This document shows, in pieces, positions 43,297 to 52,256 of a stretch of DNA of 64,000 nucleotides; within the stretch, counting starts at the first letter, position 1; the number at the start of each line of letters is the position of its first letter. Below the pieces are notes generated by a model. The model did not search any database. It worked only from the letters and a program-made list of their open reading frames with translations, and was not told where the DNA came from. Both the position numbers and the translations under genes were made by a program. Source of the stretch: Halorubrum laminariae. Lineage in GTDB: Archaea > Halobacteriota > Halobacteria > Halobacteriales > Haloferacaceae. The stretch lies in contig NZ_JANHDL010000001.1 of the NCBI RefSeq assembly GCF_024494655.1, forward strand, positions 310,001 through 374,000. Direction: 5' to 3'.

Positions 43297-44352
43297 TCAC
43301 TCGTCCGGGCGCGACCCGTCGATCTCGCTGTCTTCGGTCTCGACCTCGACACTGCTTCCCCCTCTCGTGTCTACGTCGAGGTCACCGCGGATCGCGCTTC
43401 CCTCCATCTCGACCTCGACGCTCGCGCCGCCGCCGGCGGTGACCGCGGTGTCATCTTCGATGGTGCTGTCTTCCATCGAGAGCGAGAACGTTCCGCCGCC
43501 ACCGAGAGTCGCGGAGACGCCACCACCGACCGTCGCGTTCTCCATCTCGATCTCGATTTCGGCCCCGCTTGGCGTGTCGATCCGGACTACGCCAGCGATC
43601 TCGCTCGAAGACAGCGAGATCGAGACGTTTCCGCCCCCGCGAATCTCGATCTGGAGGTCTCCGCCGATCTCGCTGTCTTCGAGTTCGACGGAGACATCGC
43701 CGCCGCCACCGAGGGTAATCGTCGCGTCTCCGTTGACGACGCTGTCTTCGGCCTCGATCTCGACTTCTCCGCCGCCGCCGAGGTTGATATCGATACACGG
43801 GACCGTCTCCTCTTCGAGTTCGATCTCCGGGTCGGTGAGACACTGTGCAGCCGGGGGCTGACACGCGACCGTCGTCGACCGCGTGAGTTCGATCGACTCG
43901 TCGCGATCGGTCGTGACCGCCCGGATCGAGAGTTCCACGTCGTCTGTCGTGCTCGATGCACACGACAGTCCGGCCTTGAGGTCGGTCGCTTCGCCCGGCT
44001 GGAGCGTCCACTGATCGATCTGGAGGTCGGTCCGCGTGATGCCGAACGATCCGCCGTCGGCGACCCCAACCTGTTCGAGCGTCAGGGGCTCGGAGAGCCG
44101 GTTGGTCACGGTGAAAAGCGTCACCGTGTCGCCTGAGGTGCCCGTCGGGTCGGCCGCTTCGATGCCGAGGAGCGCGCTGTCGTCCTCTGCGGTGCCGACG
44201 CTGAACTGTCGGTCGCCAGTCACCGACGAGAACGCGCCCGTCCCCTGCACGCCAGCGGCAGCGGCACCGCCGGTGAGGAGGACGCCGAGGACGGCGCGGC
44301 GGCTCACGGAACCGCTTGAACCGCCGCGGCTGCGCTGTCGTTTCCGTCCCAT
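43297..44352 (-). CDS. Secreted protein with DUF1102-like N-terminus and 23-residue repeats
   Basis: 351 residues. A twin-Arg-containing signal region (SVSRRAVLGVLLTGGAAAAG) is followed by GTGAFSSVTGDRQFSVGTAE and ALLGIEA, the same pattern as the gene at 47777. Residues about 45-175 are a beta domain. From about residue 195 to 350 run six full and one partial 23-residue repeats of the form V-x-V-E-x-E-D-S-x-I-x-G-D-x-x-I-x-x-x-G-G-G-x without indels, as in a beta-solenoid. Cys at about 128, 162, 170 and 180 could form disulfides outside the cell. First gene of an apparent unit with pcm and its paralogue. Confidence 0.82.
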   Translation of the reverse strand: MGRKRQRSRGGSSGSVSRRAVLGVLLTGGAAAAGVQGTGAFSSVTGDRQFSVGTAEDDSALLGIEAADPTGTSGDTVTLFTVTNRLSEPLTLEQVGVADGGSFGITRTDLQIDQWTLQPGEATDLKAGLSCASSTTDDVELSIRAVTTDRDESIELTRSTTVACQPPAAQCLTDPEIELEEETVPCIDINLGGGGEVEIEAEDSVVNGDATITLGGGGDVSVELEDSEIGGDLQIEIRGGGNVSISLSSSEIAGVVRIDTPSGAEIEIEMENATVGGGVSATLGGGGTFSLSMEDSTIEDDTAVTAGGGASVEVEMEGSAIRGDLDVDTRGGSSVEVETEDSEIDGSRPDE

Positions 44353-44489
44353 GTCGGTGTGTCCTGCGGCGGCCGAACCGCCTCACTCGCGCCGGGGACG
44401 TTCGCTCACGCCCCAGCGGATTCTAGGCGTCGCTTCCGTGGGTGAAGGTAGGGTACGTAGACATATAGTATTGCGGTGCTTGAACGCCC

Positions 44490-45041
44490 TCACGGCGGAT
44501 CCGCGCCGCCACCGAGCCGATAGCGGCGGTTCTGGATCACCTGCGCGACGGAGGAGGCGAGGAAGACCGCGAGAATCATCGCGGCCCACCCGATCTCCGG
44601 CACGGTCTCGGTCGGGACGAACCCGACCCACACGCCGGCCAACACGAGCGCGGACAAAAGCGACACGCCGAGGTAGTAGACGCCCCACGAGATCGATCCC
44701 TCGGGGACGACATCGAGATAGACGTCGAGCGCCGCGGCCCCCTCGGTGAGTTCGATCCGATCACCGTCGTAGTCGATCATGCCGGCGTCGGCCAGCCTGT
44801 CGAGGTGCGTCTGCTGAAGGGACGTGTACACCCGCTTGCGCTCGGCCGAGGTGAGTTCGGCCACCGACTTGTCCTGCTCGCGGGCGGCAACCATCTCGGC
44901 GAGATCGGAGAGCGATAGCGGTTCATCGGCCTGCTTGCAGAAGTGGATGACATATCGCCGCCGGTGGTTGCTCAACAGATCGTACAGTTCGTCTTTCTCC
45001 GGGCGAGTGTACTCCCGCTGGTCGGTGAGCGACACGCTCAC
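44490..45041 (-). CDS. DUF7344 HTH protein with two membrane helices
   Basis: 183 residues. The N-terminal domain (about 15-105) begins LYDLLSNHRRRYVIHFCKQA and contains SLSDLAEMVAAREQ and RVYTSLQQTHLDRLADAGMI, the winged-helix pattern of the DUF7344 family. Two TM helices follow (about 117-137 and 147-167). This is a membrane-tethered putative transcription regulator, a common arrangement beside haloarchaeal surface-protein genes. It may regulate the secreted-protein cluster around it, by position only. A TATA-like tatatact lies near 45146. Confidence 0.83.
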   Translation of the reverse strand: MSVSLTDQREYTRPEKDELYDLLSNHRRRYVIHFCKQADEPLSLSDLAEMVAAREQDKSVAELTSAERKRVYTSLQQTHLDRLADAGMIDYDGDRIELTEGAAALDVYLDVVPEGSISWGVYYLGVSLLSALVLAGVWVGFVPTETVPEIGWAAMILAVFLASSVAQVIQNRRYRLGGGADPP

Positions 45042-45184
45042 GACGCCTCCGCTCGCGATCGATCATTGAAGGGCGTCTGCTCCGGGCTTTCTGGAGGGCG
45101 ACTGCTCCCACACATCTCACGCTACCGGTTCGTTTCACTCCGTATATACTATTCGGCTGTCGAATTCGGCGGACGTGACGCGCG

Positions 45185-45733
45185 TCACTCTAGTCCGAGC
45201 GCGCTCACAACCGCGTCGGTGTCCTCCACGGTGAGCGCCTCGGCCTCGTCGCGGTGGGATCTGAACGTCTCGATGTGGCCGTTTATTGTCTCCGCGCTCT
45301 CGCCCTCGTCTGCGGCTCGCGCAGCCGACAGGGCCGCCTCGGTGGCGTCGGTTTGAATCCGGACCTCCTCAGCCGACAACTCGCAGATCTCGGCTGCCGT
45401 CTCCTCGGTGATTTCGCGTGCGAGCGTTGCGCTCTCGGCGAACATCGATTCTGCCTCCTCGATGTCCACCAGCCCGGCCTCGATCGAGTCAATCGCCTCT
45501 GGGTACGCCTCGTCGTTGAAGCTACTGACTCCCTCGTCGCGCGCCGTGACAGCGTCGTTTCGGGCGACGAGCGCGTCGTCGTACGTTCGGGCGATCTCGC
45601 GGCGATCGTCGTCGACGCCGTCGCCGCCACCGGTGATACTGCCATCACCTCCGGTGACTCCGTCGAGACAGCCTGAAAACGTGGCGAGTCCCGCGAAACT
45701 GGCAGACGAGACGATCACACGCCTGCGTTTCAT
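45185..45733 (-). CDS. Predicted lipoprotein with alpha-helical domain
   Basis: 182 residues. The Tat-type leader KRRRVIVSSASFAGLATFSG is followed by Cys at the lipobox (TFSGCLDG), so it should be lipid-anchored outside the membrane. After a Gly-rich linker (25-45) the rest is a heptad-like helical domain (RREIARTYDDALVARNDAVT; EAIDSIEAGLVDIEEAES), probably a helical bundle. No family recognised. The 143 bp between it and the DUF7344 gene hold only a promoter. The 211 bp on its other side, to 45945, show no gene. Confidence 0.72.
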   Translation of the reverse strand: MKRRRVIVSSASFAGLATFSGCLDGVTGGDGSITGGGDGVDDDRREIARTYDDALVARNDAVTARDEGVSSFNDEAYPEAIDSIEAGLVDIEEAESMFAESATLAREITEETAAEICELSAEEVRIQTDATEAALSAARAADEGESAETINGHIETFRSHRDEAEALTVEDTDAVVSALGLE

Positions 45734-45944
45734 ACAATTGAAACGAAACTCCGACACGTAAAAGCGTTTCTCTAAGCGGAAGCAACGGTGGATAACACTA
45801 GTTGTGACAGGCGTGAAACCAGAGTTGTGATCACTTCTTCACGCATGAAACGGAGATCCCCATCCGGTGTCGGACGGGTATACATCATACCTTTGATATT
45901 TTCCGCGTGCTGAAGCGCGAGGCTTTCTCCTCGATTCTCCGTAA

Positions 45945-46769
45945 TCAGTTACTTCCCTCACCAATTTCGATCGTATCCACCAGATCAATGTCATTGATAT
46001 TGGTGCCGAACGCGGGTTCATTGTCACCTGAGATAGCAGATCGTATGTTCCTCGCTGAAATACCAGTGTCTCCTCCACCTGTATCGTTCAGGAGGGATAT
46101 CTGTTCAGTCTCACCAACGCCGATCTCGACTCTGGTTGCAGGGTCTTGCTCGTTAGAAGAGGACCAAGACTCCGAATCAGGAGAGATCTGCGTGTCGTCT
46201 TCATCTTTAAATTGGTAGATCTGGGTCGCAACGGCTTCTTCGCCGCCCGTCTCGCCTGTTACCTCGGAGGCATCGTCGCCGAACTCTTGGAACGTGATCC
46301 CGATGTTCGCTCCATCCTGAATATTCTGATTTTCCACTTCAATGAGATCACCGAACTCAACGTCATCATTGATCTCTACCGCTATTGCAAAAGCGAAGTT
46401 ACCATCTTCACCGTCGTTTGCGACGGCTGCGGGGGTTGGAATACGATTGCTTTCAGTGTCTGTAGAGACATTCGTGTACCCATTAATTTCGGTATCCCCA
46501 AACAGGATCTCAGTAGGAGTTGGGCCATCATCTTCAGAGACGACTGCAGTGAATATATCGTCGGAACCTCTCTCTGTGGGCTCATTAACCTCCCCCGCGT
46601 CCAATCCTTCGAAAATATCTCCTTTTCGCACAGTCAACTGCTGATCAGCAACGACACGCATGTCTGCGCCGGAATCGACGCTGTCTTGAAATCCCGCACT
46701 CGTGAAGGCCGCTCCGCTCCCAGTTGCTAACGCCCCGAGTCCGATCACCATACTGCGTCGCTTCACCAT
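45945..46769 (-). CDS. Secreted DUF1102/TasA-like protein, atypical base composition
   Basis: 274 residues. The signal region VKRRSMVIGLGALATGSGAA ends before a beta-rich, Asn/Asp/Ser-rich body (GDTEINGYTNVSTDTESN; VATQIYQFKDEDD). The spacing of signal and early strands (ADMRVVADQQLTVRKGD) resembles the gene at 47003 and suggests the same superfamily, whose archaeal members form TasA/CalY-like filaments or surface coats. The coding region uses many A/T-ending codons and is visibly poorer in GC than its neighbours, suggesting a different origin. A gap of 233 bp follows upstream to 47003, no gene seen. Confidence 0.65.
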   Translation of the reverse strand: MVKRRSMVIGLGALATGSGAAFTSAGFQDSVDSGADMRVVADQQLTVRKGDIFEGLDAGEVNEPTERGSDDIFTAVVSEDDGPTPTEILFGDTEINGYTNVSTDTESNRIPTPAAVANDGEDGNFAFAIAVEINDDVEFGDLIEVENQNIQDGANIGITFQEFGDDASEVTGETGGEEAVATQIYQFKDEDDTQISPDSESWSSSNEQDPATRVEIGVGETEQISLLNDTGGGDTGISARNIRSAISGDNEPAFGTNINDIDLVDTIEIGEGSN

Positions 46770-47002
46770 ATGGTATCTGCTTGTAACGGTATCCACTTAG
46801 TATTACGTTCCCTGAAACGATCGAAAGCCTCGCTTGAACACTTCTGTGCGACCGACGACAGCCTCGATCGAGACCGGTGGTACCCGGATACGGCCGAAAA
46901 CCGCAATCAGAGAGCCGGGGGAGATGAGACCAACGAAAAAGCAGGTAGAGTGCTATTGCGGATCGGTTATCGAGCGTGAGTCGTATTATCAAACATGTGT
47001 AA

Positions 47003-47563
47003 TTACTCGTCGACCGCCGTGATCTCCAGCGTGACGCTCGCGCCGTCGGGGATCGCGTCGAGATCGCCCGGGTCGTCGTCGGCGATCAGGTTCACGACCA
47101 TCCCGAACGCGACCGCGTCGCCGGGGGGGAACGTCTCGTTCGGGTCGGCACGGAGGGTCGTCTGGCCCTGCCCGTCCGTTTCGGTCGGCTCGTCGGCGGA
47201 GATGACTCGGAGCGTCTTCGCGACGTTCTCCGCGTCCGAGTCGGCTCCGTCTGCCGCGGCGAACGAGAATTCGAGCTGATCGTAGGGAACGTCGCCGTTG
47301 TTCGCTACTTCGACGAGGTCTTCGAACCGCGAAATCGATCGCTGGTTCAGCTTCTCGATCACGATCGCCTCGACCTCGCCGTCGCCGTCCGTCGAGACGT
47401 ACTCCTCTCCCGTGCGGCCGGGCGTGAGGGTCAACTCCGAGATGACCACGATCCGGAGATCCGCCGCGGAGGTCGTCTCCGAGAGGAGCGACGCCGAGCT
47501 GACGACGGCGCTGCCGAGTGCCATCGAGGCGAGGCCGACTGCGGTCTGTCGTCGCGTGATCAT
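47003..47563 (-). CDS. Secreted DUF1102/TasA-like protein
   Basis: 186 residues from ATG 47563. The signal region ITRRQTAVGLASMALGSAVV precedes ADLRIVVISELTLTPGR, and the rest is beta-rich: EVANNGDVPYDQLEFSFAA, DAVAFGMVVNLIADD, GASVTLEITAVDE. The ending ATVTLEITA-type strand closely parallels the end of the gene at 47777 (YTLTITAEANPDN). It is divergent from that gene across a 213-bp gap with a symmetric promoter-like element. Confidence 0.72.
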   Translation of the reverse strand: MITRRQTAVGLASMALGSAVVSSASLLSETTSAADLRIVVISELTLTPGRTGEEYVSTDGDGEVEAIVIEKLNQRSISRFEDLVEVANNGDVPYDQLEFSFAAADGADSDAENVAKTLRVISADEPTETDGQGQTTLRADPNETFPPGDAVAFGMVVNLIADDDPGDLDAIPDGASVTLEITAVDE

Positions 47564-47624
47564 TGTGAAATTCGTCGCGGTCGCCGCACCGCGGTTCGTG
47601 TCTACCGATACGCCGCCAGAGCCC

Positions 47625-47751
47625 TTTGTATTGGTGTGCTTTCCGCGTCGGCTCGGATTCGATCGCCCTGTCGCGATGCAGTCCGTCGATTCAAGCAGTG
47701 CAATACCGGGTTCAGTCAGGGCTTGCCGCCGTTCAAGCTCGCCAATACAAA
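47625..47751. promoter_or_regulatory. Inverted 10-bp elements in divergent surface-gene promoter
   Basis: TTTGTATTGG at 47625-47634 and CCAATACAAA at 47742-47751 are perfect inverted copies facing the two divergent DUF1102-type genes. The right copy ends 25 nt before the ATG at 47777, the position of a TATA/BRE; the left copy is 62 nt from the ATG at 47563. They may be promoter boxes or a shared operator. Confidence 0.45.
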
Positions 47752-47776
47752 GTGGATAGGGATACACGGGATAGAT

Positions 47777-48394
47777 ATGGCAAACAGACGCAGCGTCCTG
47801 ATCGGACTCGGTGGATTGGTGGCCGGCGGCGGCGCGATCTTGAGCACGGGAGCGTTCGACACGGTCGAAGCACAGCGGACGGTCTCCGTGGAGACCGCGG
47901 GTGACGCGGACGCCCTGTTGGGACTTACACCGGCAGAGCGTGGGGACGGGAGCAACGAGTACGTCGAGGAGACCGAGGGAACGATCTCGATCAACCTCGA
48001 CGGCGGCGCGGATGCGGACGGACTCAACCAGAACGCCCAGACCACGATCCGGAACCTCGTAACCGTAACCAATCAAGGAACACAAACGGTTGACACGCTG
48101 GGACTCGAATTCACGGAGACGCCGAGCGAGATTGATCCATCGGAGACGTTCTCGTTCTCGGTCGACTACACGGACGACGACGGTGAGGACATGGTCGCTC
48201 ATCCCGACGACGGCGACGGTGCGGTAAACATTCTGACCGGCAATAACGACATTCCGTCCGAGCTCCCACCGGGGCGTCCGGTCAACTTCGGTCTCCAGAT
48301 CGACCTGATCGACGGCGGAAACGATGACAACGCGCTTCCCGAAGGGGGAGAGTACACGCTCACCATCACCGCCGAAGCAAATCCAGACAACTGA
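47777..48394 (+). CDS. Secreted DUF1102/TasA-like protein
   Basis: 205 residues. ANRRSVLIGLGGLVAGGGAI is the signal region, then LSTGAFDTVEAQRTVSVETA and ALLGLTPAERG, followed by a beta-sandwich with ISINLDGGADADG, NLVTVTNQGTQTVDTLGLEF, PVNFGLQIDLID and YTLTITAEA. The STGAF..V...R.VSV.TA...ALLGL pattern is shared with the repeat protein at 43297. Family members in archaea and bacteria (DUF1102, CalY/TasA) are secreted fibre subunits; a dedicated SipW-type signal peptidase is not in this window. Confidence 0.8.
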   Translation: MANRRSVLIGLGGLVAGGGAILSTGAFDTVEAQRTVSVETAGDADALLGLTPAERGDGSNEYVEETEGTISINLDGGADADGLNQNAQTTIRNLVTVTNQGTQTVDTLGLEFTETPSEIDPSETFSFSVDYTDDDGEDMVAHPDDGDGAVNILTGNNDIPSELPPGRPVNFGLQIDLIDGGNDDNALPEGGEYTLTITAEANPDN

Positions 48395-48493
48395 TCGTCG
48401 AGACCGTCAGCTGAATCTAGGGTAGCCGTCACCCACGCCGGCAGGCGATCGTTTCGTTGTTCTCTCGTGCCGTCTCGGTCTCTTTCTAGCCGA

Positions 48494-51400
48494 TCATAAC
48501 AGCGCGGGAAGCCGACGCACCACGAGATAGGACACCCCCGTGAGTCCAGCCCAGAGCAGTGCCGCAGCGATCCCGAGGGTCACGAGCGGGGGTGACCCGA
48601 GCACGCCGGCGACGAGCCAGATCGCCACGCCGGCGAGCGCGAGTCCTTGGACCGTAATGCCGTCGACCGGCGGGCGTTGACTCGCGAGCGTCCGTATCAT
48701 CCCGTGTCCGCCGAGCACCAACGCGAGGAGGTAGCTGACGGCACCGAGGACTCCCCACACCGACCCGAGCGCCGCTTGGGGCGTCTCGGGAGTTTCTTCG
48801 GAGGGGGCCGTCTCGGACGTCGCGGCCGCGACTTCGGTCGTCGCCGCCCCGGCGCTGTCGATACCGAGGGTGTCCTCGACGGCGAGCTCCACGGTGAGGC
48901 GCTCGTCGGGCATCTCGATCTGGCGCGTCGGCGTCGTCTGGGGCGACAGCGCCGTCCCGTCGGTGTAGAAGTGATAGCGCCCGACGCCTCCCGTGCCGGC
49001 CGTCGAGTTCGCGCCCGACACCTCGAAGTGGGTCGAGGAGGCCACGCGCTCCGGCGCGTTGAGTCGCGGCGTCGGGCGGACGTAGCGCTCTCCTCTGGAG
49101 GTATTGCGGAACGGGACGAAGTCGACCCAGCCCGCCGCGGTCACGACCCTGTCGCCGTCTCCCTCCGGGAGGATCGAGGCGTGGTAGGGACCGGTGTCGG
49201 CCCCCCAGTAGTTCGACTCCGCGTCGACGGTGCGGACCGCGTCGGTCACGTAGCGGGCGGTGACGTTCGCAGCGACGAGCGGTTCGACATCGACCGTCAG
49301 CCCGCGCGGGTGACCGTAGATGTCGTTATCGGTGATCTGGACGCCCGCGTCCGGGGACTCTGCGTCGGTGAGTCCGACCGCGGTCGGGAGTTCGTCGGTG
49401 ACGCGCCGGATGTCGAGTGCACCCGTCTCCGCCGCGCGGGCGTGGCTGACGCCGTCGGTCCGGAGCACGACGACGGCCTCGCCGTCCCAGAGCCGAGAGA
49501 GCGTGATCTGGCGGCGCACCCGCGAGTTCGCGACGCGGGCTTCGAGCCGTTCCACGGACTCGTTGCCGTCGAGGATCGCGCCCCGGTCGCCCTCGGCCAC
49601 GTAGACGCCCGTGCCGGGATCGACGCCGTCGATCGCGACTGGGTCGGCGTGGGCGTTCGTGTTGAACACGACCTCGTTGCGCCGGATCGAGGTGTCGACC
49701 GCGCCGCGGGTCACGATCCCGTAGGCGTTCGCGGCGACGACGTTCCCGGTCGCGTCGAGCGTCCCGTTGTGGGTGATCGGACTCGACACGAGGAGTCCGG
49801 CTCCGCCGTTGTTCGCGAGGCGGTTGCCGGCGACATCGACCGCGTCGATCAGGAGATCCGAAGTCACGGCGACGCCGTGGCCCTCGCCGTCGGCGACGGT
49901 GTTGTCGGCGATCGAGAGGTCGTACGCCCCGCCGCGCGTCCGGACGGCGATGCCCGCGGCCCCGCTGTCTGCGACATCGTTTTCCGATATCGCGAGGTCG
50001 GTCACGACCCGGCTCTCGACCGCGATCCCGTCGTCGCCGTTGTCGCGCACGTCGTTGCCCGCAATCCGGCCCTCGCGGACGGCCCAAGTGCCGAGATGCA
50101 GCCCGTCCCGGCCGTTCCCGCGGACGGTGTTGTTCACGACGCGGAGTTCGCCCTGACTCGTCGTCGAGCGGATGTCGACGCCGCTGCGGGCGTGCTCGGT
50201 GATGGTGTTCGACCGAAGCGTCACGTGCGTCGAGAGGCGTTCGCGGCGCTCTGACTGTCGGATCCGGATCCCGCTCGACGACCCCGTCAGTCGGTTGCCG
50301 GTCGCGGAGACCGACGTCTGCGTGCGGGCGTCGACTTGGAGGCCCGCATCAGTGGCTTGGATGTCTGCGTCGCGGACGCTCAGTTCGCTCTGATCGGCCC
50401 GCACGGCGACACCGTCGCCGCCGATAGACCGCATCTCCGTTTCCGAGACTCGCACGCCCGTGACAGTGTCGGCGGCCGCGAAGACGCCCGCCCCCGCGAC
50501 GTCTCGGAGGGTGGAGTCGGCGACGGTGAGGCCGCTGGCGCGCGTGGGCTCGGCGGGGAGGGCCCCGGAGGGCTCCACGTCCGGTCCCGCGGACGGGTCC
50601 GCGTCCTCGCCGACGACGTACGCCGCGCGGACGCCGTCGGAGAGCTGGGGGACGCCGTCCGCGAGGAGGTTCACGTCGACGGGGTAGACGCCTCGGGTGG
50701 GCGGGTTCTCGACGCCGCCGTACTCGACGAGGAGCCGATCCCGGCTGGAGAGTCGCACCGTTCGTGAGAGCCTGATCTCGATCTGTCGGCCGTCGACAGA
50801 AACGTTGGTGACCGCCTCGGCGAGCGACCGGTCGACGTCGCCGTCGCGGTCGGCGTCGATGCCGATGCGGGCGATCGTGTCGGCGTTGACGCCGCGGACC
50901 GAGCTATCGGCGGGGTACCGCAGCCGAATCGCGTTCGTCGAGACGCCGGCACCCGGATCGAGCGTGAGGGTGTTCCGGGTCGTCTGGCCCCGCGTCGGGT
51001 TCGCTGCGGTGAGTTCGATGGCCTCTATCGCCCCGGTCGAGGGGGTCACGTCGATCGCGTGGCCGTCGACGTCGCGGACCGTCGACCCCACGAGCGCAAT
51101 CTTTGGTGCCGTCGGGGTCGCGTCCGTGACGCCGACGCCCGCGGTCGCGAACTCTTCGAGCGTCGAGTCGACGATCCGGATTGCGCCGTCGTCGCTCGCG
51201 GCGTCAACGCCGGTGGATCCGCCCCGCAGCGTGGTGTTGTGGAGCGCGAGCCGGGAGTCGTCGCCTCCCTCGTAGCGGAGGCTTTCCCACCGGTGGTCCG
51301 GGTCCGTGCCCGCGGTCCGGCGGAGCGTCACCGGGCGGTCTGCGGTGCCGTCGGACCGCAGCGAGCCGCGGACGGTGAGCGTGACGCCCTCGGCGAGTTG

Positions 51401-51727
51401 CACGTCGGTTCCCGGTTCGATCGTGAGCGTCGCGCCCGGTTCGATCTCGACGGAGCGGATGATCCGGTACGGGCCGTCTGCGGGCGACCAGGTCGTGTCG
51501 GTTGCGATCGGCGACTCGACGAAGGTGACACCGGAGTCGGTGTCGTGGGTCGCGGCGGTGGGTGCCGTGTCGGGAGACGCACCGGCGGTGGGGGCGGAGG
51601 CGGGAGCGGCGGTCGCGGGCGCAGCCGCCCCGGCGGCCACGGCTCCGACGAGCGCGACACCCACGAGTAGCGCCACCCACCAGCGACGAGCGTCACGCAC
51701 GGCGATCACGTTGCGAATATCGTTCAT
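48494..51727 (-). CDS. Large secreted right-handed beta-helix protein, membrane-anchored
   Basis: 1077 residues from ATG 51727. The signal helix (WWVALLVGVALVGAVAAGAA) and an Ala/Thr/Pro-rich linker precede parallel beta-helix repeats (IEPGATLTIEPGTDVQLAEG start, then many N-x-(I/V)-x-x-N-x-x-x-G-I rungs such as NDVRDNGDDGIAVES and NTVADGEGHGVAVTS), with a DUF/Ig-like insertion, followed by a loop with SNYWGADTGPYHAS, a NosD/right-handed-helix hallmark. Three C-terminal hydrophobic helices (about 985-1075) anchor it. It likely binds a surface polysaccharide or is a carbohydrate-active relative; no catalytic residues identified. It is divergent from the S-layer gene. Confidence 0.83.
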   Translation of the reverse strand: MNDIRNVIAVRDARRWWVALLVGVALVGAVAAGAAAPATAAPASAPTAGASPDTAPTAATHDTDSGVTFVESPIATDTTWSPADGPYRIIRSVEIEPGATLTIEPGTDVQLAEGVTLTVRGSLRSDGTADRPVTLRRTAGTDPDHRWESLRYEGGDDSRLALHNTTLRGGSTGVDAASDDGAIRIVDSTLEEFATAGVGVTDATPTAPKIALVGSTVRDVDGHAIDVTPSTGAIEAIELTAANPTRGQTTRNTLTLDPGAGVSTNAIRLRYPADSSVRGVNADTIARIGIDADRDGDVDRSLAEAVTNVSVDGRQIEIRLSRTVRLSSRDRLLVEYGGVENPPTRGVYPVDVNLLADGVPQLSDGVRAAYVVGEDADPSAGPDVEPSGALPAEPTRASGLTVADSTLRDVAGAGVFAAADTVTGVRVSETEMRSIGGDGVAVRADQSELSVRDADIQATDAGLQVDARTQTSVSATGNRLTGSSSGIRIRQSERRERLSTHVTLRSNTITEHARSGVDIRSTTSQGELRVVNNTVRGNGRDGLHLGTWAVREGRIAGNDVRDNGDDGIAVESRVVTDLAISENDVADSGAAGIAVRTRGGAYDLSIADNTVADGEGHGVAVTSDLLIDAVDVAGNRLANNGGAGLLVSSPITHNGTLDATGNVVAANAYGIVTRGAVDTSIRRNEVVFNTNAHADPVAIDGVDPGTGVYVAEGDRGAILDGNESVERLEARVANSRVRRQITLSRLWDGEAVVVLRTDGVSHARAAETGALDIRRVTDELPTAVGLTDAESPDAGVQITDNDIYGHPRGLTVDVEPLVAANVTARYVTDAVRTVDAESNYWGADTGPYHASILPEGDGDRVVTAAGWVDFVPFRNTSRGERYVRPTPRLNAPERVASSTHFEVSGANSTAGTGGVGRYHFYTDGTALSPQTTPTRQIEMPDERLTVELAVEDTLGIDSAGAATTEVAAATSETAPSEETPETPQAALGSVWGVLGAVSYLLALVLGGHGMIRTLASQRPPVDGITVQGLALAGVAIWLVAGVLGSPPLVTLGIAAALLWAGLTGVSYLVVRRLPALL

Positions 51728-52247
51728 CTTGCGGGTCGGTGATATAACGATTGGGTTGCAAGTGATCGAGCGTGAGAACGGGAGGCGGGTGTCGTCTTCC
51801 CGTGGAGAGAAATCGTGAGGCTGATACCTGTTTTTCTTCGACATCGACCTACTACTCTCGGTTTGGATCGTGGGGCGACGCGCTCGACCGTGCGTTCGAC
51901 GACACGGATGCTGACGACTCAGCGTGAGGGTGTCTGAGGAACGGATCGCAGGCGACGGGACGGGCCCCTAACCCCGAAAACACTGTCCCGTCGGCTGAGT
52001 GGTTCGACCCGTATCGGCGTACACGTGTCTCACGGGTAGCTATTTCGATTGATTTGTTGCGTGGGCGCGTACGTGTGCGCAAGACACTGGCCAACTGAGT
52101 AGACGACTGAGTAGAACCGAAGCTCGTTGTGGAATCCCTGTCGGTACTCGCGGCGTTGTGGTGGTCACTTCGATTTCGAAAACCGGTGTCTGACGCTCTC
52201 AGATAGGCATGTGTGGCGTTCACACAGAACGAGGGGCTACACAAAGC

Positions 52248-52256
52248 ATATATAAC
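52248..52256 (+). promoter_or_regulatory. Probable S-layer gene promoter and long 5' leader
   Basis: The TATA-like box atatataac at 52248-52256 is the strongest in the 700-bp gap upstream of the S-layer gene. Transcription from about 52280 would give a leader of about 145 nt, in keeping with the long leaders known for haloarchaeal S-layer mRNAs. The rest of the gap from 51728 to 52247 shows no gene I can support. Confidence 0.5.

Noticed and set aside
42454..44136. 560-codon + strand frame
   Set aside because: It overlies two antisense methyltransferase genes and the repeat protein; its apparent regularity comes from the 69-bp repeats.
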